Part shown: piece after piece, positions 8,901 through 17,860 of the stretch
Layout: each line of letters begins with the position of its first letter
Position numbering within the stretch: the stretch's first letter is position 1
Source: an uncultured Roseburia sp.
GTDB taxonomy: Bacteria; Bacillota; Clostridia; Lachnospirales; Lachnospiraceae
Direction of reading: 5' to 3'
DNA length: 64,000 nt
Assembly: GCA_947564465.1 (NCBI GenBank)
Contig: CANOCV010000001.1
Span: forward strand, 51,264-115,263
Notes under the pieces: generated by a model
Told to the model about the DNA's origin: nothing
Seen by the model: the letters and a program-made list of their open reading frames with translations, nothing else
Databases searched by the model: none
Program-made: the position numbers and the translations under genes

Positions 8901-11096
8901 TTATATTTTTGCTTTCTTCGCCTTATTTGACCCTGCCTTCTGAGTCACGGCTTCTTTTTTCACAAATCGCACCTTAAACTCAAACCAGACTGCCGTCGCA
9001 ATACAGATGGAAGAATAAGTACCGCTTATAACACCTACCATCAGCGGAAGCGAGAACTCCTTAATAGAAGCCACACCCAAAATATAGAGAAGCAGCACCA
9101 TAACAAAAGTCGTCAGTGAAGTATTCAAGCTTCGCGAAATCGTCTGGCTGATACTTCTGTCCGAGATCTCCGTCAGCTCTTCTTTGTCGGTAATCTTTCT
9201 AGAACCCATATTTTCACGGATTCTATCAAAAATTACAATCGTATCATTGATCGAATATCCGATAATCGTCAGCATACATGCAATAAAGGTGCTGCCGACG
9301 GAAAGTCTTACCAGCGAATAGCAGGTAAGCACTACCAGCACGTCGTGAATCAATGCGATAATTGCCGCGGTCGCAAAACGGATATCACTGAAACGGAACC
9401 AGATGTAAATCAGCATCAGGATTGTCGCGATAATTACCGCCCAAACCGCGTCACTCGTCATTTCCCCACTGATCGTCGCACTGATATTTTGCGCCGTAAT
9501 CGTGGATTCGTCTACATTAAAATTCTCACTTAATGCAGCATTTAACTCATCACGCTCATCTAAATCAAGACTTCTCGTCTTAATTACAATCTGCGTACTT
9601 CCCTCAACCTTCTGGAACTGAATATTGGCGTCTCCCGTCACCTTGGCAACTACCGGCTCCACATCCGAATCAAGCTCGGCCAATGTATAATCCTTGCCAA
9701 AGTCAGCGGTTGTCGACGTACCGCCCATAAACTCAAGGCTGTAATTCATCGCACCCTTGCCGCCCGCCTTGTTCACTCCCATGCCGACAAAGCCGGCAAC
9801 AATCACAATAACGGAAATCAAAAAGAATATATATCTCTTTCCTATAAAACTGATTGTCTTTCTTTCCTTCTGTGCGCCATAGAACTTCGCATCCTTAAAG
9901 CCCACTGCGTAGAGTCCGTTTAAAATCAGTCTCGTCACAACAAGCGCAGTAAACATAGAAAGAATAATACCGATTGCCAAAGTATAGGCAAAGCCCTTTA
10001 CCGTACCGGAACCCTTAATTCCAAGAACCGCAGCCGCAATCAATGTCGTAATATTACCGTCTATAATTGCGGAGAGCGCCTTTTGAAATCCGGTCTTTAT
10101 CGCCGTCGCTACGGTCTTGCCGGAAGCAATCTCCTCACGGATACGCGCGAATATGATAACATTGGCATCCACCGCCATACCGATTGACAGGATAATTCCT
10201 GCAATACCCGGCAGCGTCAGCGTTACCTCAAACAGGTAGAGAACCGCCACAACCAATGTTGTGTAAATTGCAAGCGCAACTGCTGCCGCTACTCCGGCAA
10301 TCCAATAATATGCAATCATAAACACCGCTATCAGAGCAAGTCCGATTGCAGCCGCCTTGAGCGCGGAAGAAATTGCATCCGTACCAAGCTGCGCACCTAC
10401 CACATTTGACTGCAGCTCCTCCAATTCCAGTGAAAGGGAACCGATACGAATTGAGGACGCCAGATTCTCAGCCTCCTCAAAAGAGCTCATCCCTGAAATC
10501 TGCGCCGTACCGCCCGTAATCGCCTCCTGAACCTCCGGATTACTGATGATTTCATCATCGTAAACAATCGGGCATCGTTTTCCGACGTTCGCAGACGTTA
10601 TCTCCGCAAACTTCTGCGCACCCTCATCCGTCAGTGTCAGCTCTACGACATGCTGCTTATTCTGCATTTTGTCATTCACCGTTGCCGGCTGTGCATTTGC
10701 CACATCCTGGCCGGTCATATACACATTGCCGTCCGGATCCTGAAATTCCAGAGAACCCGGCTTGCCAAGATCCGCAAGAATCTCGTTCGCGTCCTTTACG
10801 CCCGGAATCTCGACCGTAATTCTGTCGCTTCCCTCCTGATATACTGCCGCTTCCGTGCTGTAACCTTCCACACGCTTCTGCAGCTTGTAGACCGTATCCT
10901 TTATCTGCTCCGCAGTCGGATTTTCGGATACAACCTGATAAGTGATGCTTACACCGCCTGCCAAATCAAGACCAAGCTTGATATTCTTATCTTCCCCGAC
11001 TCCGGTAGAGGAAAGAATAACAGACGCACAGTATGACAATCCCGCCAGCACCAGGACAATCGCTGTCAGAATTGCAATGCCTTTACTTTTCTTCAT
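8901..11096 (-). CDS. secDF: SecDF protein-export fusion
   Basis: 731 residues, SecD and SecF in one chain as in many Firmicutes. The SecD half has an N-terminal membrane anchor (about 5-28), the KLGLDLAGGVS motif (about 40-50), the P1 region and five membrane segments near 245-400. The SecF half starts around residue 420 with SLEFMGGTS near 458 and a second five-segment bundle. It uses the proton gradient to help pull exported proteins out of SecYEG. AGGAG lies before the ATG. Upstream, 21 bp away, is scfB; the arrangement secDF-scfB-scfA-TIGR04086 is typical of Clostridia. Confidence 0.96.
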   Translation of the reverse strand: MKKSKGIAILTAIVLVLAGLSYCASVILSSTGVGEDKNIKLGLDLAGGVSITYQVVSENPTAEQIKDTVYKLQKRVEGYSTEAAVYQEGSDRITVEIPGVKDANEILADLGKPGSLEFQDPDGNVYMTGQDVANAQPATVNDKMQNKQHVVELTLTDEGAQKFAEITSANVGKRCPIVYDDEIISNPEVQEAITGGTAQISGMSSFEEAENLASSIRIGSLSLELEELQSNVVGAQLGTDAISSALKAAAIGLALIAVFMIAYYWIAGVAAAVALAIYTTLVVAVLYLFEVTLTLPGIAGIILSIGMAVDANVIIFARIREEIASGKTVATAIKTGFQKALSAIIDGNITTLIAAAVLGIKGSGTVKGFAYTLAIGIILSMFTALVVTRLILNGLYAVGFKDAKFYGAQKERKTISFIGKRYIFFLISVIVIVAGFVGMGVNKAGGKGAMNYSLEFMGGTSTTADFGKDYTLAELDSDVEPVVAKVTGDANIQFQKVEGSTQIVIKTRSLDLDERDELNAALSENFNVDESTITAQNISATISGEMTSDAVWAVIIATILMLIYIWFRFSDIRFATAAIIALIHDVLVVLTCYSLVRLSVGSTFIACMLTIIGYSINDTIVIFDRIRENMGSRKITDKEELTEISDRSISQTISRSLNTSLTTFVMVLLLYILGVASIKEFSLPLMVGVISGTYSSICIATAVWFEFKVRFVKKEAVTQKAGSNKAKKAKI

Positions 11097-11117
11097 TGTT
11101 TTTCCACTCCTGTTTTC

Positions 11118-12521
11118 TTAGTTGTTTTCCGCCAAAGCGGCTTTTATCATAATCGCGCATTCCACACGTTTTTTTTGCAGTGCACAGCCGATATCATACG
11201 CATTGTGGATATCACCGTGAAAATTATAGGAATTTGCCGCACATCCGCCGCTGCAGTAAAATCTTGCAAAACACTCTCTGCACTTCTTCTTAGCATATAC
11301 GTTGCAGCCTTTAAACTCATCCCGTATGTCCGTGCGCATTATGCCGTCAAATACATTCCCCATAAGAAACTTATCGTTGCCGACAAACTGGTGGCACGGG
11401 TACAAATCCCCCGTCGGCGTCACCGCAAGATATTCCGTTCCCGAACCGCAGCCGGACAAACGCTTCGCCACACACGGCCCGCCTTCCAGATCAATCATAA
11501 AATGAAAGAAATTAAAATCCCCTTCGGTGCCATGTCGTCTCACCATCTCCGCAGCCAGCGCGTCATACTCCGCAAACAGCTGCTCTAAATCCGCCTCGCG
11601 GATTGCATAGTCATCCGTCTCCTGCGCCACTACCGGCTCCACCGAAATCTGTTTGAACCCAAGATCCGCAAGATGAAGAACATCCTTCGAAAAATCAAGA
11701 TTATGATGTGTAAATGTCCCTCTCACATAGTAATTGTTCTGGTTTCTGCTGTCGGCAAATCTCTGAAATTTCGGAACGACCATATCATAACTGCCCTGTC
11801 CGCCTTTTGCCGGACGCATATAATCATGAACTTCCTTGCGCCCGTCAATGCTCAACACTACATTACCCATTTCTTTATTGGCAAATTCCATGATTTCATC
11901 GTTCAGTAACACCCCGTTTGTCGTCAGGGTAAAACGGAAATTCTTATTATGAATCTTCTCCTGCTCTCTCCCGTAAGCCACAAGATCCTTCACCACCTGG
12001 AAATTCATGGTCGGCTCCCCTCCGAAAAAGTCCACTTCCAGATTCTTACGGTTCCCGGAATTAGCAATCAAAAAGTCAAGCGCTGCCTTTCCGACTTCAA
12101 AAGACATAAGCTCTCTCTTACCGTGGTATTCACCCTCATCCGCAAAACAGTAACGGCATTTCAGATTACAGTCATGCGCAATATGCAGACACAGTGCCTT
12201 GACAACCGTAGGACGCTTCTTAAAATCACCGATATAGTCCTCATACACATCCTCCGTAAATAATTCCTGCCGCTGCTTTAGCTCCTCTATTTCATCAAGA
12301 ACCTCATTGATAAAGGCTTCATCCACTTCCTTGCCAAACGCCGCTTTTTCCTCCGCCTGACACTCCTTATACTTGTCCTTTAGTTTCTTAACAATCGTAT
12401 CCCGGTCCGCTTCCTCATACATCGCAATTGCATCATAAGTCACATCATCGACGACATGGATCGCACCGCTGTTCACATCCAGGACAATATTATAGCCGTT
12501 ATTTTTATACTGATGAACCAC
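11118..12521 (-). CDS. scfB: Radical SAM SCIFF-peptide maturase
   Basis: 467 residues. The N-terminal 100 residues resemble a RiPP-recognition region. The radical SAM cluster motif is C118-x3-C122-x2-C125 (AHDCNLKCRYC), and a SPASM domain with two auxiliary cluster-binding Cys groups occupies about 365-455 (CGSGTEY, PCHQF, CRECFARFYCSGGC). The family installs Cys-to-Thr thioether bonds in the SCIFF peptide encoded just upstream (12644-12787). Transcribed with that peptide; an imperfect stem-loop lies between them. Confidence 0.95.
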   Translation of the reverse strand: MVHQYKNNGYNIVLDVNSGAIHVVDDVTYDAIAMYEEADRDTIVKKLKDKYKECQAEEKAAFGKEVDEAFINEVLDEIEELKQRQELFTEDVYEDYIGDFKKRPTVVKALCLHIAHDCNLKCRYCFADEGEYHGKRELMSFEVGKAALDFLIANSGNRKNLEVDFFGGEPTMNFQVVKDLVAYGREQEKIHNKNFRFTLTTNGVLLNDEIMEFANKEMGNVVLSIDGRKEVHDYMRPAKGGQGSYDMVVPKFQRFADSRNQNNYYVRGTFTHHNLDFSKDVLHLADLGFKQISVEPVVAQETDDYAIREADLEQLFAEYDALAAEMVRRHGTEGDFNFFHFMIDLEGGPCVAKRLSGCGSGTEYLAVTPTGDLYPCHQFVGNDKFLMGNVFDGIMRTDIRDEFKGCNVYAKKKCRECFARFYCSGGCAANSYNFHGDIHNAYDIGCALQKKRVECAIMIKAALAENN

Positions 12522-12557
12522 TACAATATATCCTCACTTTCTAAATTCTCTGTCTGA

Positions 12558-12607
12558 ATGAACGAACAAATGACCGAACGCCTTCGCGAACGGTCGTCTG
12601 ATTCATT
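12558..12607 (-). promoter_or_regulatory. Stem-loop between scfA and scfB
   Basis: Imperfect inverted repeat with GACCG/CGGTC arms at the core and AATGA/TCATT at the base. It lies between the peptide and the maturase and could act as a partial terminator or mRNA stabiliser, giving more peptide than enzyme. This is inferred from position only. Confidence 0.4.
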
Positions 12608-12643
12608 CCTATTAATAAAATTCAAAACATCCCTTCTCCGTCA

Positions 12644-12787
12644 TTATCTGGCGTTTTCGCATGTCTGATTTCCCACCGTACAGGAGGTCTTGCATGCCGA
12701 CTGGCAGGAAGTCTGGCACTCGCCGCAGCCGCCCTTCTTTACTGTGTTCTGTAATTTTCTTGTATTTAATGTCTTTATGTGCTTCAT
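12644..12787 (-). CDS. scfA: SCIFF precursor peptide
   Basis: 47 residues starting MKHIKTLNTRKL, preceded by AAGGAGA. The C-terminal half holds six Cys (GGCGECQTSCQSACKTSC and a last one near the end), the defining 'six cysteines in forty-five' pattern. It is the ribosomally made substrate of the adjacent radical SAM enzyme, which cross-links Cys to Thr. The open frame extends further upstream, but the ribosome site and family length fix the start at 12787. The biological role of mature SCIFF is not established. Confidence 0.95.
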   Translation of the reverse strand: MKHIKTLNTRKLQNTVKKGGCGECQTSCQSACKTSCTVGNQTCENAR

Positions 12788-12864
12788 ATTCACTTCTCCT
12801 TTCAGAAATACCTTTGAATAGTATAACACATTGTTTCCGCGAAGAAAAGTATTTTTTTCGCAAA

Positions 12865-13293
12865 TTAGCTTACCATTCCGCCCGCCGTTCCGGATGCCAC
12901 ACAAAGTACAAGCGTCGTTACAAAATGGACCACATCCTGCGAAAGTCCTTTATGCATCGCTAACGATACCCCCATCAGAATCAGGAAATAGAGCGCACCC
13001 GTAACGGCTCCCCACATAAACTTTTTAACCTCCAATATTTTCCCTGCAAGAAAACCGCCGACAAATCCTATCAGCACGTAAATCACAATCACAGCAATAT
13101 TAACCACTGACTCGCTTAACTCAAATTTGTACAAAAGCGCTGCCAGAACCACCAGAAATATTCCGGTCAAAATATACATGACTAACAGCACCTTCAATAC
13201 CGAGGATACCGGTGTTTTTATGGCTCTCTTCTCATTGTTTCTCTCCATCGTTCCATTCTCCCTTTCCATCGCTCCGAATATGGTATGTTCCAT
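12865..13293 (-). CDS. TIGR04086 family membrane protein
   Basis: Up to 142 residues with four membrane segments (about 33-53, 60-82, 95-113, 120-140) and a charged N-terminus. It matches the small four-helix family TIGR04086 that usually sits by the SCIFF locus. Several in-frame starts exist; ATG 13248 (MERNNEK) has GGGAG about 9 nt upstream and may be the true start. Function unknown. Confidence 0.8.
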   Translation of the reverse strand: MEHTIFGAMERENGTMERNNEKRAIKTPVSSVLKVLLVMYILTGIFLVVLAALLYKFELSESVVNIAVIVIYVLIGFVGGFLAGKILEVKKFMWGAVTGALYFLILMGVSLAMHKGLSQDVVHFVTTLVLCVASGTAGGMVS

Positions 13294-13323
13294 ATACTAT
13301 TTCTTATGCATGGCAAAATGGAT

Positions 13324-14310
13324 TTATGACGTTTTTATATATCGCTCATATAATTTACCTCCCTCTGTAACGCTTTCCAAATAGGAGAACCCCAATTTCT
13401 TTATAAGCGCAATAGACGGCGCATTATCTTTTTGTATCAGGCAGTTTACCCTTGTATATCCCAGTGTCTCTTTTACATACCTTAGCACGCCTTCGCAGAC
13501 CTCCGCCGCATAGCCCTGACGCTGATACGGCGTAGCTATGGCATACCCCATCTCCAACTCATATTCCCCGCCAAGCAGTCGGTTCTCTAACCCTGCCCTG
13601 CCGATTAGTTTGTCTGTCATCTTCTCTTTGACCAGCCACATCCCATAACCGTAAAATCCGTACATATTTTCAATGTACGCCCTCTGATAATCCTCCTCCT
13701 TTTTTCTCTCATAGAGCGGTTCAATATAGTCTGTCATTCCCTTATATGCATAAAGCTCAAACAGATCATCCATATCCTTTAGCGTAATTTCCCGCAGATA
13801 ACAGCGCTCCGTCTCCAAAATTTTCCACGGTATTTTATGCTTTCTCTGCCAGATACGGAGCATATACATAAAATCAATATCCTCAAATCCCAAAAGCACC
13901 GTCGGATGATCTGTAATCTTTATTCCGGCATCGGGATTTTCATAGACTGCCACGGCAAGCCCCATCGCGTCTGCCGCCCCTATCATTGAGGGAGCCGCCG
14001 CAATTGCCATGCTCTCCGCCTCTCCAATCCCAAATTCCTCCAAAACCGCTTCCATCAAACGGCACAAATCGGATATCTTTGGCGCAGCCGCTGCCTCGCT
14101 CTCCCCCGCACCTCGCATCAATTCTTCCAGATCCACACTGATAACTTCATGCAGCCGCATCTCCTCAAGCAGCCGGCTTACCCCCTTTATATATTGTTTG
14201 TCGCACCGAAGCTCACTGCCCCTGAAAAAAAGGCAGCGCAGCCGAATTTTAGTCTCTTCTTTCATCTCTCTCATACCTAAATATATAGCACAACTATATT
14301 CCGATTGCAA
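13324..14310 (-). CDS. GNAT acetyltransferase with unusual N-terminal region
   Basis: The C-terminal half (about residues 163-326) is an RimJ/RimL-type GNAT fold: TERCYLREITLKDMDDLFELY opens it, and EMGYAIATPYQRQGYAAE holds the acetyl-CoA pyrophosphate loop (QRQGYA), followed by NAPSIALIKKLGF. The N-terminal 150 residues are not GNAT; pieces such as SMIGAADAMGLAVAVYENP look like a degenerate HAD-type core, but no catalytic DxD is evident. The start is uncertain: TTG 14310 has GGAGG 4 nt away yet overlaps the -35 of the divergent ppiB promoter; ATGs at 14274 and 14265 are alternatives. Substrate unknown. Confidence 0.75.
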   Translation of the reverse strand: MQSEYSCAIYLGMREMKEETKIRLRCLFFRGSELRCDKQYIKGVSRLLEEMRLHEVISVDLEELMRGAGESEAAAAPKISDLCRLMEAVLEEFGIGEAESMAIAAAPSMIGAADAMGLAVAVYENPDAGIKITDHPTVLLGFEDIDFMYMLRIWQRKHKIPWKILETERCYLREITLKDMDDLFELYAYKGMTDYIEPLYERKKEEDYQRAYIENMYGFYGYGMWLVKEKMTDKLIGRAGLENRLLGGEYELEMGYAIATPYQRQGYAAEVCEGVLRYVKETLGYTRVNCLIQKDNAPSIALIKKLGFSYLESVTEGGKLYERYIKTS

Positions 14311-14333
14311 CCTGCCTCCAAATCTATTATAAT
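14305..14333 (+). promoter_or_regulatory. Sigma-A promoter of the cyclophilin gene
   Basis: TTGCAA (14305-14310), 17-bp spacer, TATAAT (14328-14333), 35 bp before the ATG at 14368. Confidence 0.8.
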
Positions 14334-14367
14334 AAATCCGAATTTATAGAAATGTGAGGATAATATT

Positions 14368-14889
14368 ATGGCTCAAAACCCAATTGTAACTTTTGAAATG
14401 GAAAACGGCGACATCATGAAAGCCGAACTGTATCCTGAAATTGCTCCGAATACAGTTAACAACTTTATCTCCCTGATTCAAAAAAATTTCTATGACGGAC
14501 TGATTTTCCACCGCGTCATCAAGGGATTTATGATTCAGGGCGGCGACCCGGAGGGTACCGGAATGGGTGGTCCCGGCTATGGAATTAAGGGGGAATTTGC
14601 GCAGAATGGCTTTACAAACGACTTAAAGCACAGCGCCGGCGTTCTATCTATGGCTCGTTCCATGGCACCGGATTCCGCAGGCTCCCAGTTTTTTATTATG
14701 CATAAGAATGCCCCGCACCTAGACGGCTCCTATGCGGCCTTCGGAAAGATCACAGAAGGAATGGACATTGTCGATAAAATCGCCGAGACAAATACGGACT
14801 ACTCCGACCGTCCGATGGAAGAGCAGAAAATAAAATCCGTTACTGTAGAAACATTCGATGTGGAATATCCGGAACCACAGAAGTGTTAA
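14368..14889 (+). CDS. ppiB: Cyclophilin-type peptidyl-prolyl isomerase
   Basis: 173 residues, no signal peptide, so cytosolic. It has the cyclophilin core: FHRVIKGFMIQGGDPEGTG (catalytic Arg in FHRV), SMARSMAPDSAGSQFFI and HLDGSYAAFGKI. It catalyses cis-trans isomerisation of Xaa-Pro bonds during folding. GAGGA precedes the ATG. Monocistronic, with its own promoter and a terminator at 14964-14992. Confidence 0.96.
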   Translation: MAQNPIVTFEMENGDIMKAELYPEIAPNTVNNFISLIQKNFYDGLIFHRVIKGFMIQGGDPEGTGMGGPGYGIKGEFAQNGFTNDLKHSAGVLSMARSMAPDSAGSQFFIMHKNAPHLDGSYAAFGKITEGMDIVDKIAETNTDYSDRPMEEQKIKSVTVETFDVEYPEPQKC

Positions 14890-14930
14890 TCGCTTCTTTG
14901 CAAGCTGCGAATTCTGCCTGAGATTTTTTT

Positions 14931-14959
14931 GTCTTATAGGCTACACTTACCTATAAGAC
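14931..14959. repeat. Perfect 10-bp inverted repeat after ppiB
   Basis: GTCTTATAGG at 14931-14940 pairs with 14950-14959 over a 9-nt loop. No T-run follows on the plus strand, so it is not itself a classical terminator; it precedes one. Confidence 0.6.
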
Positions 14960-14963
14960 AGAA

Positions 14964-14992
14964 AAAACTCCCCAAAAAATTTAGGGAGTTTT
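14964..14992. terminator. Bidirectional terminator between ppiB and mrp
   Basis: AAAACTCCC (14964-14972) pairs with GGGAGTTTT (14984-14992). T-runs exist on both strands, so it can serve ppiB (plus) and the convergent mrp gene (minus). Confidence 0.85.
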
Positions 14993-15102
14993 ATTACAAA
15001 ACTTTGCCATAAGTTCTAAAAGTTTTATAATGCAGCAGCTCAAGAGTCTTCTGAACTGCCACATTATATCCAATAACACAATGACCTCTGATTATTTCAA
15101 TT

Positions 15103-15945
15103 TTACATCTTTTTCAATATCTCCGGCACGCCCGCCAAAAACGGATTTTCCAGCTCATAAAAACACTCCCTGTCCACCGCCTCGGCAAAAGACGGATCCA
15201 AAGGCATCTTTGCAAGCACCTTAAGTCCCAGCTCATCGGCCGTCTTATCAATGTGGCTTTCCCCAAACAATTTTATTTCCTTCCCGCAATCCGGACATTT
15301 CAGATAACTGTAATTTTCCACAATTCCTATAACCGGTATATCCATCATCCGCGCCATGTTGTAAGCCTTTTTTACAATCAGCTGTACCAGCTCCTGCGGC
15401 GAGGTGACAATTACCACCCCGTCCACCGGAAGCGATTGAAATACGGTAAGCGGCACATCGCCCGTTCCCGGCGGCATGTCCACAAACAAATAATCAAGCT
15501 CTCCCCATACAACATCGGTCCAGAACTGTTTGACTGCCCCCGCAATCACCGGCCCTCTCCAGATAACCGGAGCTTCCTCGTCATCCATCAGAAGATTGAT
15601 CGACATAACTTTTGTTCCGTCCTTCGCCACAGACGGAATAATTCCCTGCTCATTGCCAAACGCTTCCCCGTGAATGCCATACATTTTAGGAATAGAAGGT
15701 CCCGTAATATCTGCGTCAAGGATTCCCACCTTATATCCTGCTTTTCCCATCGCACTGGCAAGCGACGCAGTTACAAAGGACTTGCCTACGCCGCCCTTTC
15801 CGCTGACAATACCGATTACCTTCTTCACAGATGAATATGCATTTAATTTTTCTTTAAAATCCTGCGGACTTTTTGCTCCCTGGCATCCCTCGCAGCTTTC
15901 TTTGTTACAAGTTGATGCACCCGCACATGTATTTTTATCCGGCAT
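15103..15945 (-). CDS. mrp: Mrp/NBP35-type P-loop iron-sulfur carrier ATPase
   Basis: 280 residues. A Cys-rich N-terminus (C7, C13, C18, C21) precedes the deviant Walker A GKGGVGKS at 49-56; DMPPGTGD follows in the middle, and a CPDC motif near residues 215-218 is the usual site for a bridging Fe-S cluster between subunits. Such proteins carry Fe-S clusters to apo-targets in the cytosol. 52 bp downstream of the ABC-F gene, same strand. Confidence 0.92.
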   Translation of the reverse strand: MPDKNTCAGASTCNKESCEGCQGAKSPQDFKEKLNAYSSVKKVIGIVSGKGGVGKSFVTASLASAMGKAGYKVGILDADITGPSIPKMYGIHGEAFGNEQGIIPSVAKDGTKVMSINLLMDDEEAPVIWRGPVIAGAVKQFWTDVVWGELDYLFVDMPPGTGDVPLTVFQSLPVDGVVIVTSPQELVQLIVKKAYNMARMMDIPVIGIVENYSYLKCPDCGKEIKLFGESHIDKTADELGLKVLAKMPLDPSFAEAVDRECFYELENPFLAGVPEILKKM

Positions 15946-15997
15946 TTTCTTTCCCTCCTGTTTATTATATAACTATAATACCCTATGTTCTGTCTGT

Positions 15998-17860
15998 TTA
16001 CAACGGCTGCTGCCCCTTTATTTTTTCCGCAAGATCCTCAAGGTAGGTCCAACGCTCCATCTTCTCCTCTAGCAGCCGCTCTGCCTCCCCCTTTTCATTC
16101 GCAAGCTCATTCAAACGTACAAAATCGCTGGCAGACTGCTCCATCTCTTTGTCAATCACCTCGATTCGCTCCTCCAATGCGGCGATTTCGTCCTCAATTC
16201 CCTCGTACTCCTTCTGCTCTTTATAGGAGAATTTCAGCTTTTTCTCATGCTTCCATGTGGCACGGGAATCACTTGCAGACACGGTCTCTTTTACACTGTC
16301 CGCCGCATATGTATTCATATTTTCCTCACGCTTTAACATACAGTCGGTATAGCCGCCCTCATACTGTGTGAGACTCCCGTCTCCTTCAAAGACAAAGATC
16401 CTGCCCGCGATGCGGTCCAAAAAATATCTGTCATGAGATACGGTTATGACAATTCCCTCAAAACTATCCAAATAATCCTCCAGTATCGTAAGCGTCGTGA
16501 TGTCCAGATCGTTCGTCGGCTCGTCAAGAATCAGCACATTCGGAGCCTCCATCAATACACGCAGCAAATTCAACCGGCGCTTCTCGCCTCCGGAAAGCCG
16601 TCCGATTCTATTATACTGCTCCTCCTTGACAAATAAAAAACGCTCCAGCATTGCAGACGCAGATACCAGGCCGTCAGCGGTTTTTACAAACTCCGCGGTA
16701 TTTTTGATGTAATCAATCACCCTTAAATCGGGGTCCATATAGGCGATTCCCGCCTCCTTCGAGCTCTCAATCTCCTGGCTGTAATAACCGATCTTTATCG
16801 TTTGCCCGATTGTGACACTTCCGCCGTCCGGCTCTAGTCTCCCGTCTATGATCCTCATCAATGTGGTTTTCCCGCAGCCGTTTTTCCCGATAAAGCCGAC
16901 TCTGTCGTTCTTTAAAAAAATATAAGAAAAATCATCAATCAAAATCTTCCCGCCATATGTCTTGCGGATATGATCAAGCTCAATCGTCATACGTCCCATT
17001 CTCGTCGCGACAGAACTCATCTGAATTTTCTCATCCGTCTCTATTCCCCCGGCATCCCGCAGCGCCTCATAGCGCTTAATATGCGCCTTCTGCTTCGTAG
17101 AGCGCGCTCGCGCTCCTCTTTGCATCCATGCAATCTCTTTTCGCAGAATCGACTGGCGTTTTCTCTCTCCCGCCACGGCAATCTCTTCCCGTTCTGCCTT
17201 AGCGGCAAGAAAGCCTGAGTAATTTGTCTGATAGCTGTATATTTTTCCTCTGTCAATCTCCACAATCCGATTGCAGACACTGTCCAAAAAATAGCGGTCA
17301 TGCGTCACCATAATCATCGAACCTTTATAACTTCTCAAATAATTATCCAGCCATCCCGCCATATCGGAATCGAGATGGTTCGTCGGCTCGTCAAGAATCA
17401 GAACGTCACACGGCGTAAGCAAAACAGCGACAAGCGCAAGCCTTTTCTTTTGCCCGCCCGAAAGATGCGATGTCGTTTCCTCGAAATTCGTAATCCCAAG
17501 CTTCGTCATCATAGTCTTCGCCGTACTCTCCAGATCCCAAATTTCATGCTCCTCCCTTCCGCTCTCCTCATGCGAACTTCCCGTCGCTGCTGTCTTTAAC
17601 ACACTCTCCAAGACCGTTTCCTTCGGCGCAAACTCCGGCATTTGCGGCAGATAACGTATCACAAGATTATTCGCCCGGACAACCTCCCCCTCATCCGGCT
17701 GTTCTATTCCTGCGATAATTTTTAACAGTGTCGACTTTCCGGTCCCGTTAATGCCGATTACGCCGACTTTTTCTCCGGACTGCAAAGAAAAGGAGGCTTC
17801 GTCAAGAAGCTTCCTTTCCGTATATACTTTTTTGATATTTTCCAGTGTCAATATACTCAT
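15998..17860 (-). CDS. ABC-F family ATPase (Uup/EttA-like)
   Basis: 620 residues with two ABC domains and no membrane segments. Walker A motifs are GINGTGKST near 35-43 and GKNGCGKTT near 340; signature motifs are LSGGQKKR and LSGGEKRR; the linker between domains is the ABC-F hallmark, and a C-terminal coiled coil (about 540-615) resembles Uup. ABC-F proteins act on the ribosome, in translation rescue or antibiotic protection, rather than as transporters. The start overlaps the GH3 stop by 4 bp. Which ABC-F subgroup is not certain. Confidence 0.9.
   Translation of the reverse strand: MSILTLENIKKVYTERKLLDEASFSLQSGEKVGVIGINGTGKSTLLKIIAGIEQPDEGEVVRANNLVIRYLPQMPEFAPKETVLESVLKTAATGSSHEESGREEHEIWDLESTAKTMMTKLGITNFEETTSHLSGGQKKRLALVAVLLTPCDVLILDEPTNHLDSDMAGWLDNYLRSYKGSMIMVTHDRYFLDSVCNRIVEIDRGKIYSYQTNYSGFLAAKAEREEIAVAGERKRQSILRKEIAWMQRGARARSTKQKAHIKRYEALRDAGGIETDEKIQMSSVATRMGRMTIELDHIRKTYGGKILIDDFSYIFLKNDRVGFIGKNGCGKTTLMRIIDGRLEPDGGSVTIGQTIKIGYYSQEIESSKEAGIAYMDPDLRVIDYIKNTAEFVKTADGLVSASAMLERFLFVKEEQYNRIGRLSGGEKRRLNLLRVLMEAPNVLILDEPTNDLDITTLTILEDYLDSFEGIVITVSHDRYFLDRIAGRIFVFEGDGSLTQYEGGYTDCMLKREENMNTYAADSVKETVSASDSRATWKHEKKLKFSYKEQKEYEGIEDEIAALEERIEVIDKEMEQSASDFVRLNELANEKGEAERLLEEKMERWTYLEDLAEKIKGQQPL

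Noticed and set aside
12612..12863. 83-residue open frame overlapping scfA in another frame
   Set aside because: Overlaps the SCIFF peptide, has no ribosome site and no protein-like features.
14931..14959. Perfect hairpin after ppiB as a terminator
   Set aside because: No T-run follows on either strand in the right direction; the hairpin at 14964-14992 is the better terminator.
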